DNA from: Streptomyces coeruleorubidus
GTDB taxonomy: Bacteria > Actinomycetota > Actinomycetes > Streptomycetales > Streptomycetaceae
Direction: 5' to 3'
DNA length: 64,000 nt
NCBI RefSeq assembly: GCF_028885415.1
Contig: NZ_CP118527.1
Span: 372,001-436,000, forward strand
Of the stretch, positions 1 through 10,018 are shown piece after piece. The notes under the pieces were generated by a model that was not told the DNA's origin, ran no database searches, and worked only from the letters and a program-made list of their open reading frames with translations. Every line of letters begins with the position of its first letter. Positions within the stretch are counted from its first letter, which is position 1. The position numbers were made by a program, and so were the translations under genes.

Positions 1-1
1 C

Positions 2-751
2 CGGGAAATGACGGTAGGTGTTCATCACCTCGGTACGGGCGCGCACCGCCGCGGCGCCCGTGACACCACCAGCACCGATACGGGGCAGCAGGCCGCTCCA
101 CCGCCGGATGAACATCTCGTACTGACCGGCGATGCCGGGCAGGTCCCACGCCTCGATCGGACTGCGGTCGGCCTCCGTCTGCAGATCCACCTGCCGCGCA
201 CGGAACACACTCACCGCCCCCAGCGCCAAGCCGGCCAGTTCGGCACGCCCCTTGGGCGTGAGCGGGTGCGGCGACGCCCACACCGCGTCGTACAACGGCG
301 CGAACCCCCGCCACCGCAACGCGGTGCGCAGCGCACGCCGTCGCGCACTCTCCCGTTCCGGCACAGAGAACGCCACCAGGGTCCACCACCCGTCCCACGA
401 GTCGGGCCGCGTGGTGAACGTGGCGATCGAGGCACCACCGCTCCACAGATCCACAGCGGCCTCCCGCGTCAGCCGGTACGAGCTGTACCGCCCCCGCCGA
501 CTGCCCTCCAACACCCCCCGACGCGCCAGCCTGCTGATCGTCGTACGGGCGGCACCGGCGGCCACCTCGAACTCCCCCAGCAACGCCACGATCGCCGCCG
601 CCGGCAACCAAACCCGACCCGGGAACGTGTAATCGGCGACCAAGGTGACCACCAAACCCGCTGGCGAAGCATCAGCCTGCCAGCGCGGCGTGCGCACCGG
701 CCGAGTGCCGTCGCCAGAGAAGATCTCCTCGTGTTGGGACAGGTTCGCCAA
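2..751 (-). CDS. PaaX-like transcriptional regulator, 3' end outside window
   Basis: A continuous minus-strand frame runs off the left edge of the window. Its N-terminal third reads like the PaaX winged-helix domain: the stretch VWLPAAAIVALLGEFEVAAG followed by ARTTISRLARRGVLEGSRRG is a typical PaaX helix-turn-helix. The rest (SWDGWWTLVAFSVPERE, RRALRTALRWRGFAPLYDAV, and QYEMFIRRWSGLLPRIG at the edge) matches the PaaX central and C-terminal domains. PaaX proteins are GntR-like repressors that often answer to aryl-CoA esters; the ligand here is unknown. There is no ATG in frame. The TTG at 751 is my best guess, and an earlier start or a frameshift upstream is possible. The overlapping plus-strand frames are shadows. 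No neighbour explains its role. Confidence 0.68.
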   Translation of the reverse strand, partial: MANLSQHEEIFSGDGTRPVRTPRWQADASPAGLVVTLVADYTFPGRVWLPAAAIVALLGEFEVAAGAARTTISRLARRGVLEGSRRGRYSSYRLTREAAVDLWSGGASIATFTTRPDSWDGWWTLVAFSVPERESARRRALRTALRWRGFAPLYDAVWASPHPLTPKGRAELAGLALGAVSVFRARQVDLQTEADRSPIEAWDLPGIAGQYEMFIRRWSGLLPRIGAGGVTGAAAVRARTEVMNTYRHFP

Positions 752-1430
752 GATCCGCTCCGACGCATCGAATAGGGCGGTCCCACTGCAACGACCCGAC
801 CCGACGACCAGACATGACTCGGGTGTTGCCTCCCGCCGCTCTGTCCACCGATGTCTCCCCCGGCCACCTCGCGCCAGGGCACGCACACCCGCACGTCGCC
901 TGACTGACCGCCGAATAACACCTGATGCCCGGTCGGACACCGAATGAAGCATACTTCCGAGTAACAGAGGGTCTCGCCTGCCGCCCTGGCTGCGAGTGCC
1001 ACGGACGGTCCGCTGTCATTGCATCAACGAGGCGGCGGCCGGCTGGGCCGGGGCGTAGCCGGCGATGCCCAGGCCGCCCGCAGATGAGCCTGTTCCGGAC
1101 CCCGAGACAAACTGTGCACGTTCACACCGATTCGCGCGCAACACTTGAAACGATCTCCAGCATGCGCTTACATCGGCACGCGCTTGACCATGTACGTTCA
1201 CTCGCTGATGCAGGGCCACACTTCCTCCTGTTCCCCCAGGACCAAAGGGGGACCTGTGGTCAAGGGGCAAAGTGGTCGCGCCGAGTTCGCCGAGCTGCTC
1301 CCCCCACGCGCGAGCGCTTCCCACTCGTGATCATGCGGGAGCGCACGACCATGCCATGACCACCACCGCGCCCAGGCAGGTAGATCTACTTGGTTTTGAC
1401 ACCCTCAAGACCGGAAGAGAGGAAGTACCC
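752..1430. promoter_or_regulatory. Intergenic region upstream of the GH5 gene; possible CebR-like half boxes
   Basis: This 680-base stretch holds no convincing gene. Near its right end, GAGCGCTTCCCA (1312-1323) and CGGGAGCGCA (1336-1345) each resemble part of the actinobacterial cellobiose-repressor box TGGGAGCGCTCCCA, but neither is a full palindrome. A good ribosome site (AGAGGAAG, about 1418) precedes the ATG at 1431. The operator assignment is weak. Confidence 0.3.
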
Positions 1431-3038
1431 ATGGTTTCACCAGCAGGGAAGATCAGAGCCACGTTCCTTGCCGTTGTATTGGCGGTCGCCGCATCTGTCA
1501 CCGGCCTGACGAACCAGGCATCGGCCGACACCACGACACAGCTGAACGCCTCGCAGATCGTCGCCGACATGGGCGCCGGCTGGAACCTGGGGAACCAGCT
1601 GGAGGCCAACTCCAACGGATATCCCAGCGAAACGGCATGGGGCCAGCCGACCATCACGCCGGCCCTCATCGACAAGGTGAAATCCGCAGGATTCAAAACA
1701 ATACGAATCCCGGTCTCCTATCTGCGACACATAGGCCCCGGCCCGGACTATACGATCAACGCCGCCTGGCTGAACAGGATCCAGGAAGTCGTCAACTACG
1801 CCTACAACCGTGGCCTGTACGTGCTGATCAACATGCACGGCGACGGCTACAAGACCATCGACGGCTCCTGGCTGATCTGTGACTCGTCCAACCAGACGGC
1901 GATCAGGACCAAGTACCAGAAGGTCTGGCAGCAGATCGCGACCAGGTTCCAGAACTACGACCAGCGCCTGATCCTGGAGTCCATGAACGAAAACTTCGAC
2001 GGTCAATTCGGCCGCCCCACCCAGCCGTGCTACTCGAACATCAACAGCTACAACCAGATCTTCGTGGACACCGTCCGGAGGACCGGCGGGAACAACGGTT
2101 CAAGGTGGCTGCTCGTTCCCGGCTGGAACACGAACATCGAGTACACCGCGGGGAACTACGGCTTCGTGCTGCCGACCGACCAGTATCGCTCCCCCTCCAT
2201 CCCCAGTAATGAACAGCGCATCATGATCTCCGTTCACTACTACGACCCGTGGGACTTCACCGGAGAGGAAAGCGGCACCATCACGCAATGGGGACGAGCC
2301 GCGACCAATTCGTCAAAGACGTCGACCTGGGGGCAGGAGGACTATCTGGACGCGCAGCTGAAGAAGATGTACGACAAGTTCGTCGTGCGGGGGTACCCGG
2401 TAGTCGTCGGTGAGTACGGCGCGATCGACAAGTCATCATTCGATTCATCGAACCCCAGGTATCGTGCGGACTACATGCGCGCCGTCGCGTCCACCGCCAA
2501 GAAGTACGGAGCGGCCCCGGTCTACTGGGACAACGGAGAAACCGGTCGGTACGGGTTCGGGCTATTCAACCGGCATTCCCATGCGGTGACCCAGCAGGGC
2601 ATCATCGATGCCATCATGAGCGGCATTGGTGGCGGTGGTGGCAGCCCGGGCCTACCGTCTGCCACCTACAAGATCAAAAACGTGGCGACGGGTAAGTACC
2701 TGGACTCGGACGCGAACGGCGCGGTCACCCTCGCCGCCGCCAGCTCGTACGACGACCAGGACTGGGTCGTCACGCAGCACTCCACCGGCGCGTGGACGAT
2801 CAGGAACGCCAGAACCGGGCGGTTCTACGCCGACTCCGAACCGAACAACGCCGTCATCTGGAACTCCGGCGAAGTCACCCCAGATTCGCTATGGAGGCTC
2901 GAATCAACGGCCGGAGGCTTCCGGCTCAACAACGAACAATCCGACAGGCACTACATGTACGGAACCTCGGCCGGCGAAGTGAAATGGAACACCGGATCGG
3001 CCGATAACAGCACAACCTGGTCCTTCGAACGCAAGTAG
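1431..3038 (+). CDS. Secreted GH5 endo-beta-1,4-glucanase/xyloglucanase with C-terminal beta-trefoil module
   Basis: The protein has 535 residues. A Sec signal peptide ends near QASA (about residue 33). The catalytic domain (about 40-390) opens with GAGWNLGNQLEA and then ETAWGQP and TIRIPVSY, the usual opening of GH5 subfamily-4-like enzymes that cut cellulose or xyloglucan inside the chain. The acid/base Glu is in LESMNEN and the nucleophile Glu in VVVGEYGA. A short Gly-rich linker (about 403) leads to a 125-residue domain (YKIKNVATGKYLDSD, then DQDW) that looks like a ricin/fascin-type beta-trefoil and probably binds sugar. I chose the ATG at 1431 for its ribosome site and signal peptide; the frame is open upstream to 1272. 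It is followed by a terminator. Neighbouring alpha-xylosidase and GH3 genes favour xyloglucan as substrate. Family certain, substrate inferred. Confidence 0.92.
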   Translation: MVSPAGKIRATFLAVVLAVAASVTGLTNQASADTTTQLNASQIVADMGAGWNLGNQLEANSNGYPSETAWGQPTITPALIDKVKSAGFKTIRIPVSYLRHIGPGPDYTINAAWLNRIQEVVNYAYNRGLYVLINMHGDGYKTIDGSWLICDSSNQTAIRTKYQKVWQQIATRFQNYDQRLILESMNENFDGQFGRPTQPCYSNINSYNQIFVDTVRRTGGNNGSRWLLVPGWNTNIEYTAGNYGFVLPTDQYRSPSIPSNEQRIMISVHYYDPWDFTGEESGTITQWGRAATNSSKTSTWGQEDYLDAQLKKMYDKFVVRGYPVVVGEYGAIDKSSFDSSNPRYRADYMRAVASTAKKYGAAPVYWDNGETGRYGFGLFNRHSHAVTQQGIIDAIMSGIGGGGGSPGLPSATYKIKNVATGKYLDSDANGAVTLAAASSYDDQDWVVTQHSTGAWTIRNARTGRFYADSEPNNAVIWNSGEVTPDSLWRLESTAGGFRLNNEQSDRHYMYGTSAGEVKWNTGSADNSTTWSFERK

Positions 3039-3072
3039 CCAAAATCCAAGAAGATCAGCCTCGATCGTTCAT

Positions 3073-3102
3073 GAGTCCTCGTCGGTTTCCCGACGGGGGC
3101 TC
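3073..3102 (+). terminator. Intrinsic terminator after the GH5 gene
   Basis: A stem with G-U pairs forms between the arm starting GAGTCCTCGTCGG and the arm CCGACGGGGGCTC, with a TTTC loop, 34 bases after the stop codon. There is no long U tract, which is common in Streptomyces. Confidence 0.7.
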
Positions 3103-3418
3103 TGCGTTTGTGTGGTGCGGTCGACGTCGGCATGCTGCGGGCCGAGCCGGCTGTGCGCCCCCGGGGCGCTCGTGAACACCGCCCAGAGAGGGGCAGCGGA
3201 AGTCCGTACCCTACGGCCGGTTCGAGCCGGTGCAGGAGGACCTGGACGCAGTGAGGGCCTGGTCCCGGACCACCGCACCCGCCACCGCCTCACCCCGCGC
3301 CACACCAGCGACGGCTTCGATCCTCCCGACCACCACACCGCGTCCGACCCACCGACCCACCGTCCCAATTCCGACGCGCCCCATTGACGCGCCCCCAGCT
3401 CCCACATACCTTCCTCCG
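3103..3418. other. Intergenic region with no recognised gene
   Basis: About 315 bases between the GH5 terminator and the LacI-type operators. Frames on both strands have low-complexity Arg/Pro/Thr composition and no family resemblance. It probably contains the distal part of the transporter promoter. Confidence 0.4.
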
Positions 3419-3432
3419 TCGAAGCGCTTCGA
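3419..3432. promoter_or_regulatory. LacI-family operator, perfect palindrome
   Basis: TCGAAGCGCTTCGA is a perfect 14-base palindrome with the central CG step favoured by LacI-family repressors. It lies 111 bases before the binding-protein start codon. The LacI-type regulator encoded at the end of the same operon is the obvious candidate to bind it. Confidence 0.7.
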
Positions 3433-3440
3433 CGTCCCGC

Positions 3441-3456
3441 ATCGAAACGATTCGAT
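3441..3456. promoter_or_regulatory. Second LacI-family operator
   Basis: ATCGAAACGATTCGAT has two perfect 6-base arms (ATCGAA/TTCGAT) around ACGA. Its centre is 23 bases from that of the first operator, about two helical turns, so both could be bound on the same DNA face. Confidence 0.6.
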
Positions 3457-3543
3457 GAACTCTGCGTGACGCCCCCCCACTACGAGCGTGACGAGCACGA
3501 CTCACCGGGACAGTGAGCCATCCGACTCCCCTGGAGGCACTGG

Positions 3544-4839
3544 ATGTTGACGGCACGAAGGCGTGTGGTGGCGACCGCTGCGGCGGTTCTGAGCGGCGCT
3601 CTGCTCATGGCCTCCTGCGGCGACTCGGACAGTGGTGGATCAGACGGCAAGACGCTGAAACTGTGGCACTACGAAGGTCCGGACAGCGCGATGGGCGTGG
3701 CCTGGAACGCGGCCATCAAGGAGTTCGAGAAGACCCATCCGGGGGTCAAGGTGGAGTTCGAGGAGAAGGGCTTCGAACAGATCCAGAAGACCGCCCCGAT
3801 GGTCCTCAACTCGGACGACGCACCCGACGTCATGGAGTACAACAAGGGCAACGCGACGGCGGGCCTCCTCTCCAAGCAGGGGCTCCTGACCGATCTGTCC
3901 GCCGAGGCCACCAAGCGCGGCTGGGACAAGAAGCTCAGCTCCGGGGTGCGGACGACCAGCCAGTACGACACCAACGGCGTGATGGGTTCCGGGAAGTGGT
4001 ACGGAATCCCCAACTACGCCGAGTACACGATGGTGTTCTACAACAAGGATCTCTTCAAGAAGTACGGGATCCAGGAACCCACCACGTTCGACGAACTCAC
4101 CGCCGCCATGGACAAGTTCGTCGACGAGGGCATCACCCCGCTCGCCAACGCGGGCGCCGAGTACATGGCCGGGCAGTACCTCTACCAGCTCGCGCTGTCG
4201 AAGGCCGACCGCGCGTGGGTCGACTCGTACCAGCTCTACAAGGGCAAGACCGACTTCCACGACGCCGCCTGGACCTACGGCGCCGAGACCTTCGCGGACT
4301 GGGTGAAGAAGGGCTACATCAGCAAGAAGTCCAGCGGCACGAAGGCGGAGGACGCCGGGGTCTCCTTCATCCAGGGCAAGAGCCCGATCCTGTTCTCCGG
4401 CAGCTGGTGGTACGGCCGGTTCGCCGCGGAGAACAAGTTCGACTGGGGCACCTTCCTCTGGCCGGACTCGGACATGACCCTCGGTTCCGGCGGCAACCTC
4501 TGGGTCGTCCCCAAGGGCGCCAAGAACAAGGAGCTGGCGTACGACTTCATCGACATCACCATGTCGAAGAAGATCCAGAACCTGCTCGGCAACAAGGGCG
4601 GCGTCCCGGTGGCGGCCGACCCCGCCGCCATCACCGATCCGCAGGCCAAGGCGCTCATCGCCAACTTCAACACGCTCTCCGAGAGGGACGGCCTGGCCTT
4701 CTACCCGGACTGGCCCGTTCCCGGCTTCTACGACGTCCTCGTCTCCGAGACGCAGAAGCTGATCACGGGGAGCGCGAAACCGGAGGCCTACCTGGACGCG
4801 GTGCAGGAGGCGTACGACAAGGGCGCGCCGAAGACGTGA
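3544..4839 (+). CDS. Sugar ABC transporter substrate-binding lipoprotein
   Basis: The protein has 431 residues. It begins with a positively charged lipoprotein signal peptide whose lipobox LMASC places the lipidated Cys at residue 25. The mature part is a family-1 extracellular solute-binding protein: [20 protein letters not shown], a hinge region with [12 protein letters not shown], and [12 protein letters not shown] near the C-lobe. It captures oligosaccharides outside the membrane and hands them to the two permeases that follow. A GGAGG ribosome site (3533-3537) fits the ATG. The stop overlaps the GTG start of the first permease (GTGA), so the genes are translationally coupled. By context the ligand is a xyloglucan-derived or other beta-glucan oligosaccharide; this is inferred. 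No ATPase gene is nearby, so a shared MsiK-type ATPase probably powers uptake. Confidence 0.9.
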   Translation: MLTARRRVVATAAAVLSGALLMASCGDSDSGGSDGKTLKLWHYEGPDSAMGVAWNAAIKEFEKTHPGVKVEFEEKGFEQIQKTAPMVLNSDDAPDVMEYNKGNATAGLLSKQGLLTDLSAEATKRGWDKKLSSGVRTTSQYDTNGVMGSGKWYGIPNYAEYTMVFYNKDLFKKYGIQEPTTFDELTAAMDKFVDEGITPLANAGAEYMAGQYLYQLALSKADRAWVDSYQLYKGKTDFHDAAWTYGAETFADWVKKGYISKKSSGTKAEDAGVSFIQGKSPILFSGSWWYGRFAAENKFDWGTFLWPDSDMTLGSGGNLWVVPKGAKNKELAYDFIDITMSKKIQNLLGNKGGVPVAADPAAITDPQAKALIANFNTLSERDGLAFYPDWPVPGFYDVLVSETQKLITGSAKPEAYLDAVQEAYDKGAPKT

Positions 4840-5810
4840 CAGTCACCGTCGAACGGGGAGCACGGGGCGGCCGGGTCACCGAGAAGCATCAGCACGCGAA
4901 GGGCCCGCGCCGCCCCCGGGACTCGTACACCCTGTTCCTGCTCCCGGGGATCCTCGCCTTCTTCGCGATCATCATCGTGCCGTTCCTGATGAACACGGGC
5001 GTGAGTTTCACCGAGTGGCAGGGCGTCGGCACTCCGAAGTGGGCCGGGCTCGCCAACTACCGGGAGCTGATGGGCGATTCGGAGTTCTGGGCGTCCTTCC
5101 GGCACAGCCTCTTCATGGTCGTGGCGATGGCGGCGGTACCGACGGTGATGGGGCTGGTTCTCGCGGCCGCCCTGTTCGACTTCGTCGGCAAGCACTTCGG
5201 GACGAAGACGGTCGCCGTGCTCCGCGCCTGCTTCTATCTCCCGCAGGTCCTGCCGATCGCGGTCGCGGGCATCGTATGGAGCTGGATCCTCGCGCCGGAG
5301 AACGGCTCCCTGAACGAACTCCTGAAGGCCATCGGGCTCGGCAGCCTCCAGCAGGACTGGCTCGGCGACCCCGACATCGCGCTCTACAGCGTGATGGGCG
5401 TGATGGTGTGGGTGCAGATCGGCTTCCCGCTGGTCGTCTTCATGGCGGGGCTGCAACGCGTCGACCCGCAACTGTACGAGGCCGCCGAGCTGGACGGCGC
5501 CGGCTGGTGGCGACGGTTCTGGCACGTCACCCTCCCCCAGATCCGGCCCGAGATCTACGTTGTCCTCCTCTGGTGCACCATCGCCGCGCTCAAGGTGTTC
5601 GGCGCGGTGTACGTCCTCACGAAGGGTGGGCCCGGCGGTGCGACCAACGTCCCCTCCTACTTCTCCTTCACCACCTTCTTCGAGAAGACCCAGGTCGGCT
5701 ACGGCGCTGCGATCTCGACCGTGCTGACCGTGGTCATCCTCGTGCTGGCGCTCATCGGCCTCAAGCTCCAGACCCGCGCCGAGGACGCCGAGGAAGGGCT
5801 CCGCACATGA
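4836..5810 (+). CDS. Sugar ABC transporter permease (MalF/UgpA type)
   Basis: The protein has 324 residues with six predicted membrane segments. The first ([18 protein letters not shown]) follows a short basic N-terminus. The EAA loop that docks the ATPase reads [19 protein letters not shown], and the C-terminal half carries the family's [15 protein letters not shown] stretch. The GTG start overlaps the binding-protein stop by the GTGA arrangement. The end overlaps the next permease by ATGA. The frame is intact. It forms the importer with the adjacent permease and the lipoprotein; no cognate ATPase is encoded in the operon. Confidence 0.9.
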   Translation: MTVTVERGARGGRVTEKHQHAKGPRRPRDSYTLFLLPGILAFFAIIIVPFLMNTGVSFTEWQGVGTPKWAGLANYRELMGDSEFWASFRHSLFMVVAMAAVPTVMGLVLAAALFDFVGKHFGTKTVAVLRACFYLPQVLPIAVAGIVWSWILAPENGSLNELLKAIGLGSLQQDWLGDPDIALYSVMGVMVWVQIGFPLVVFMAGLQRVDPQLYEAAELDGAGWWRRFWHVTLPQIRPEIYVVLLWCTIAALKVFGAVYVLTKGGPGGATNVPSYFSFTTFFEKTQVGYGAAISTVLTVVILVLALIGLKLQTRAEDAEEGLRT

Positions 5811-6672
5811 CAGCCGTACAAGCCGTACGCACCACATCACGCCGGCCCGTCCGCTCCGTCGTCGGCCGCTGTCCCGTCCTCGTCGCCCTGTTCATCGGCG
5901 CCCTGTTCATGGTCCTGCCCTTCCTGATCGTCGCGATCAACGCGGTGAAGTCGCCCGCCGAGTACTCGGCGAACGGCCCGCTCAGCCTCCCCGAGGGCGT
6001 CTACCTGGACGGCCTGAAGGACTTCTGGGAGCGCGTCGACTTCGGGCAGAAGCTCGTGAACTCCGTACTGATCAGCGGCAGTGTGGCTCTCCTGGCCGTA
6101 GTCCTGTCCGTCCTCAACGCGTACGCGATCGGCGTCGGCCGCATCAAGGGCCGCACCTGGGTGCTCGCCTTCTTCGTCCTGGCGAACATGCTGCCGCAGG
6201 AGGCGCTGGTCTACCCGGTCTACTACCTGAGCAAGGAAGTCGGCCTGTACGACACCCGGTTGAGCGTGATCATCGTCTTCACCGTGGTCCAGGCCGCGTT
6301 CGGTACGTATCTCCTCTCCTCCGTGCTCGGCCAGTTCCCACGCGAGATCATCGAGGCCGCGCGGATCGACGGGGCGAACAAGTGGCAGGTGCTGTGGCGG
6401 ATCGTGGTTCCCGTCAGCCGCCCGACCATCGGCGTACTGCTGGTCTTCTTCTTCATCTGGACCTGGAACGAGTTCCTGCTGCCCCTGGTCATGCTGATCT
6501 CCAACGACAACCAGACCGTGTCAGTGGCGCTCGGCGTGCTCCAGGGCCAGCGCCTGATGGACGCCACGATGACGAACGCCGCCGCGCTGCTGGGCGTGCT
6601 GCCGCCATCGTCTTCTTCCTCGTCTTCCAGCGGACCCTCACCCGTGGGATCGCCGTGGGTGCCGTCAAGTAA
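5807..6672 (+). CDS. Sugar ABC transporter permease (MalG type), frameshifted near its 3' end
   Basis: This is the second membrane subunit of the importer, about 288 residues if corrected. The start ATG overlaps the previous stop (ATGA). Membrane segments begin at [20 protein letters not shown], and the EAA loop is [18 protein letters not shown]. About 24 residues from the end, near 6600, the frame jumps. The expected ending [19 protein letters not shown] continues in another frame to the TAA at 6670, so one base is missing in the GCTGCCGCC stretch. Everything else is normal in length and motifs, so sequencing error is more likely than a real lesion. The GH31 gene follows 11 bases later. Confidence 0.85.
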
Positions 6673-6683
6673 GGGGTACGGGA

Positions 6684-8935
6684 GTGAAGTTCACCGATGG
6701 CTACTGGCTGCTGCGCGAGGGCGTGACCGCGGCCCACCCGGTCGAGGTCCTCGATGTGTCCGACGGTTCCGGCACCCTGGAGATCCACGCGCCGACCCAG
6801 CCCATCCGCCACCGCGGCGACCTGCTGAAGGGACCGGTCGTGACGATCAGCGCGCACGCGCCGATGCCGGACGTCATCGGCGTCACGTTCACGCACTTCG
6901 AGGGCGAGGAGCCGCACGGGCCCCAATTCGAGCTCAGCAAGGAGGAGTTCACGGCCCACACCGGGTACGACGAGGAATCCGCGACCCTCACCGCGGGCGC
7001 CCTGTCCATAAAAGTGAGCCGCACAGGGCCCTGGCACGTCGACTTCCTCGCGAACGGCCGCACCCTCACCTCCAGCGGCCCAAGGGCATGGGCATCATGC
7101 GGGACGCCGGCACCGGCGGCAACTATCTGCGCGAGCAGTTGAACCTCGGCGTGGGCACGCAGGTCTTCGGGCTCGGCGAGCGCTTCGGGCCGCTGGTCAA
7201 GAACGGCCAGGTCGTCGACATGTGGAACGCCGACGGGGGCACGGCCACGGAACAGGCGTACAAGAACGTGCCGTTCTATCTGACGGACGCGGGCTACGGC
7301 GTATTCGTCGACCATCCGGGCCGGGTGTCGTTCGAGGTCGGCTCGGAGGCGGTGTCCCGGGTTCAGTTCAGCGCCGAGACACAGCAGTTGACGTACTACG
7401 TCATCTACGGCCCGACCCCGAAGGACATCCTCCGCAAGTACACGGCACTCACCGGCCGCCCGGCGCTGCCGCCCGCCTGGTCGTTCGGGCTGTGGCTGTC
7501 GACGTCCTTCACCACCTCCTACGACGAGACCACCGTCACCTCCTTCATCGACGGCATGAAGGAACGCGAACTCCCGCTCTCCGTCTTCCACTTCGACTGC
7601 TTCTGGATGCGCGAGTTCAACTGGTGCGACTTCGCATGGGATCCGCGGGTCTTCCCCGACCCGGAGGGGATGCTGGCCCGCCTCAAGGAGCGCGGCCTGC
7701 GCATCTCCGTATGGATCAACCCGTACATCGCGCAGCGCTCGCCGCTCTTCGCGGAGGGCAAGGCCCTCGGGCATCTGCTGAAGAGGCCGGACGGGAGTGT
7801 CTGGCAGTGGGACCTGTGGCAGCCGGGGATGGCACTGGTCGACTTCACGAGCGAGCCCGCCCGGCAGTGGTACGCGTCGAAGCTGGAGGCGCTGCTCGCG
7901 CAGGGCGTCGACTGCTTCAAGACCGACTTCGGGGAGCGGGTCCCGGTCGACGTCGCGTACGCGGACGGCGGCGACCCCGAGCGGATGCACAACTACTACT
8001 CGTACCTGTACAACCGCACGGTCTTCGACGTGCTCAGCAAGCACCGGGGTGAGTCCGAAGCCGTCGTCTTCGCCCGCTCGGCGACCGCAGGCAGCCAGAA
8101 GTTCCCCGTGCACTGGGGCGGCGACTGCGAGGCGACGTATGAGTCGATGGCCGAGTCGCTGCGCGGCGGGCTCTCCCTCGGCCTGTCCGGGTTCGGCTTC
8201 TGGAGCCATGACATCGGCGGCTTCGAGGGCACGCCGACGCCCGCCCTCTTCAAACGGTGGATCGCCTTCGGCCTGCTGTCCTCGCACAGCCGGCTGCACG
8301 GCAGCTCCTCCTACCGCGTCCCCTGGCTCTTCGACGAGGAGGCCGTGGACGTCCTGCGCCTCTTCACCCGCCTGAAGCTGCGCCTCATGCCGTACCTGTA
8401 CGAGACCGCCCGCGCCGCGCACTCCGAGGGTGTGCCGATGATGCGCGCGATGGTCCTGGAGTTCCCGGACGACCCCGGGTGCGCGCATCTGGAACGGCAG
8501 TACATGCTCGGCCCCGACCTGCTGGTCGCGCCCGTGTTCTCCGACGAGGGAGACGTCTCGTACTACGTCCCCGAGGGCACCTGGACCCACTTCCTCAGCG
8601 GGCAGCCGGTGACCGGGCCGCGCTGGGTGCACGAGCGGCACGGCTTCCTGAGCGTTCCGCTGCTGGTCAGGCCGGGTGCGGTGATCCCGGTGGGGGCCGT
8701 GGACGACCGGCCCGACTACGCGTACGCCGACGGCGTCACCCTGCACGCGTACGGGCTCGACCGCGGCGCCCAGGTGACGGTGCCTGTGGGAGACGTGACC
8801 TTCACCGTCGTCCGCGAGGGGGACACGCTGCGGGCTTCCTGCAACGCCCCCTCGGCGCCCTGGGGGCTGGCCTCGGGCGGACGTGAGGTGCGGGCGAAGG
8901 CCGGCACCGGATTCCTGACGGTGGAGCTCGGCTGA
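6684..8935 (+). CDS. yicI: GH31 alpha-xylosidase, YicI type, with one frameshift
   Basis: The corrected protein is about 750 residues, close to the 772 of E. coli YicI, and matches it along its whole length. It is a cytoplasmic enzyme (no signal peptide) that removes alpha-linked xylose from the non-reducing end of xyloglucan oligosaccharides. The catalytic nucleophile Asp is in CFKTDFGER and the acid/base Asp in [12 protein letters not shown]. Other family hallmarks are [19 protein letters not shown] and [12 protein letters not shown]. The GTG at 6684 with AAGGGG upstream gives the expected N-terminus ([10 protein letters not shown]). Near 7080 one base is missing (TCCAGCGGCCCAAGGG), which moves the frame from residue about 132 onward. 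The gene ends in TGATG, overlapping the LacI start. It is co-transcribed with the importer. Confidence 0.93.
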
Positions 8936-9938
8936 TGGTCAAGATCACCGATGTGGCGCGGCACGCCGGGGTCTCCCCCAGCACGGTCTCGTACGCCCTG
9001 AGCGGCAAACGCCCGATCTCCGAGGAGACCCGGCGGCGCATCGAGGCGTCCATCCTCCAGCTCGGCTACAGTCCGCACGCCGGGGCCCGGGCGCTGGCGA
9101 GCAGCAGGTCGAACGTGCTGGCGCTGGTGATCCCCTTGCGGGCCGGCATCCATGTGCCGGTGGTGATGCAGTTCGCGGTGTCGGTGGTGACCTCCGCCCG
9201 CCAGTACGACCACGACGTGCTGCTGCTGACGCAGGAGGAGGGTGAGGCGGGGCTGCGGCGCGTCGCGGACACGGCACTGGTCGACGCGCTGATCGTGATG
9301 GACCTCCAACTCCACGATGCTCGGCTGCCGTTGCTGCGCGCCCTGGACCGGCCCTCGGTGCTGATCGGGTTCCCCAGGAGCCGGAGGGGCTGACCTGCAT
9401 CGACCTGGACTTCAGGGCGGCGGGTGAGCTGTGCGTCGAGCATCTGGCCGGGCTCGGGCACCGGGTGATCGGACTCGTGGGGTCACCGCCCGAGGTGTAC
9501 GTACGGGAGACGGGGTTCGCCCAGCGCGTGGTCCAGGGCTTCACCGCCGCGGCCGACCGGAACGGGCTGTCCTCCTCGGTCCACCCCTGCGAGTCGACTC
9601 CTGCGGCGGCCCGTCAGGTCGCCGAGCAACTCCTGCGGGAGCGGCCCGCGTTGACTGGTGTCGTCGTGCACAACGAGCCGGTCCTGGAGCCACTGATCGA
9701 CGCGTTCGAGGGGCTCGGCCTACGGGTTCCGAGGGATCTGTCGGTCACCGCGATCTGCCCGGACGAACTGGCCGAGCGCGTCCGCGTCCCCGTCACGTCG
9801 ATCGCCATACCGGCCGCCGAGGTGGGCGCTGGGGCGGTGGACCTGCTGATGAAGAAACTCGGCGGCGGTACCGCACCGGAGGCGACTCTGCTGTCACCGC
9901 GGCTGACCGTGCGGGCCAGCACCATGCCCCGCCCCTGA
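8935..9938 (+). CDS. LacI-family transcriptional regulator, one frameshift
   Basis: The corrected length is about 334 residues. The N-terminal helix-turn-helix reads ITDVARHAGVSPSTVSYALS, with the hinge helix around YSPHAGARALAS. The periplasmic-binding-protein-like effector domain starts at NVLALVIPLRAG. Near 9377 the run CCCC appears to be one base short: the first part ends in an artificial stop at 9393 and the expected continuation (EPEGLTCIDLDFRAAGELC, then HLAGLGHRVIGLVGSP) is in another frame up to 9938. The gene is the last of the transporter/GH31 operon and probably represses it through the palindromes at 3419-3456. The effector is presumably an imported oligosaccharide or xylose-containing product. 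Confidence 0.87.
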
Positions 9939-10018
9939 ACCACCCCCCACCCCACTCCCCCACGGAAGCAGTCTTGTCCAAGCTCCAAATGCAAGGCCCT
10001 AGTTGAAGGAGCCGTGCC

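Noticed and set aside
3513..5810. Single 765-codon frame covering the binding protein and first permease
   Set aside because: The first 440 codons are the out-of-frame shadow of the lipoprotein gene. Only the part from the GTG at 4836 is coding.
5015..8935. 1306-codon frame spanning permease 2 and the GH31 enzyme as one fusion protein
   Set aside because: It joins an antisense-like lead, the permease and the GH31 core only because of two single-base deletions. The permease and YicI-like gene have separate starts and normal ends in the expected frames.
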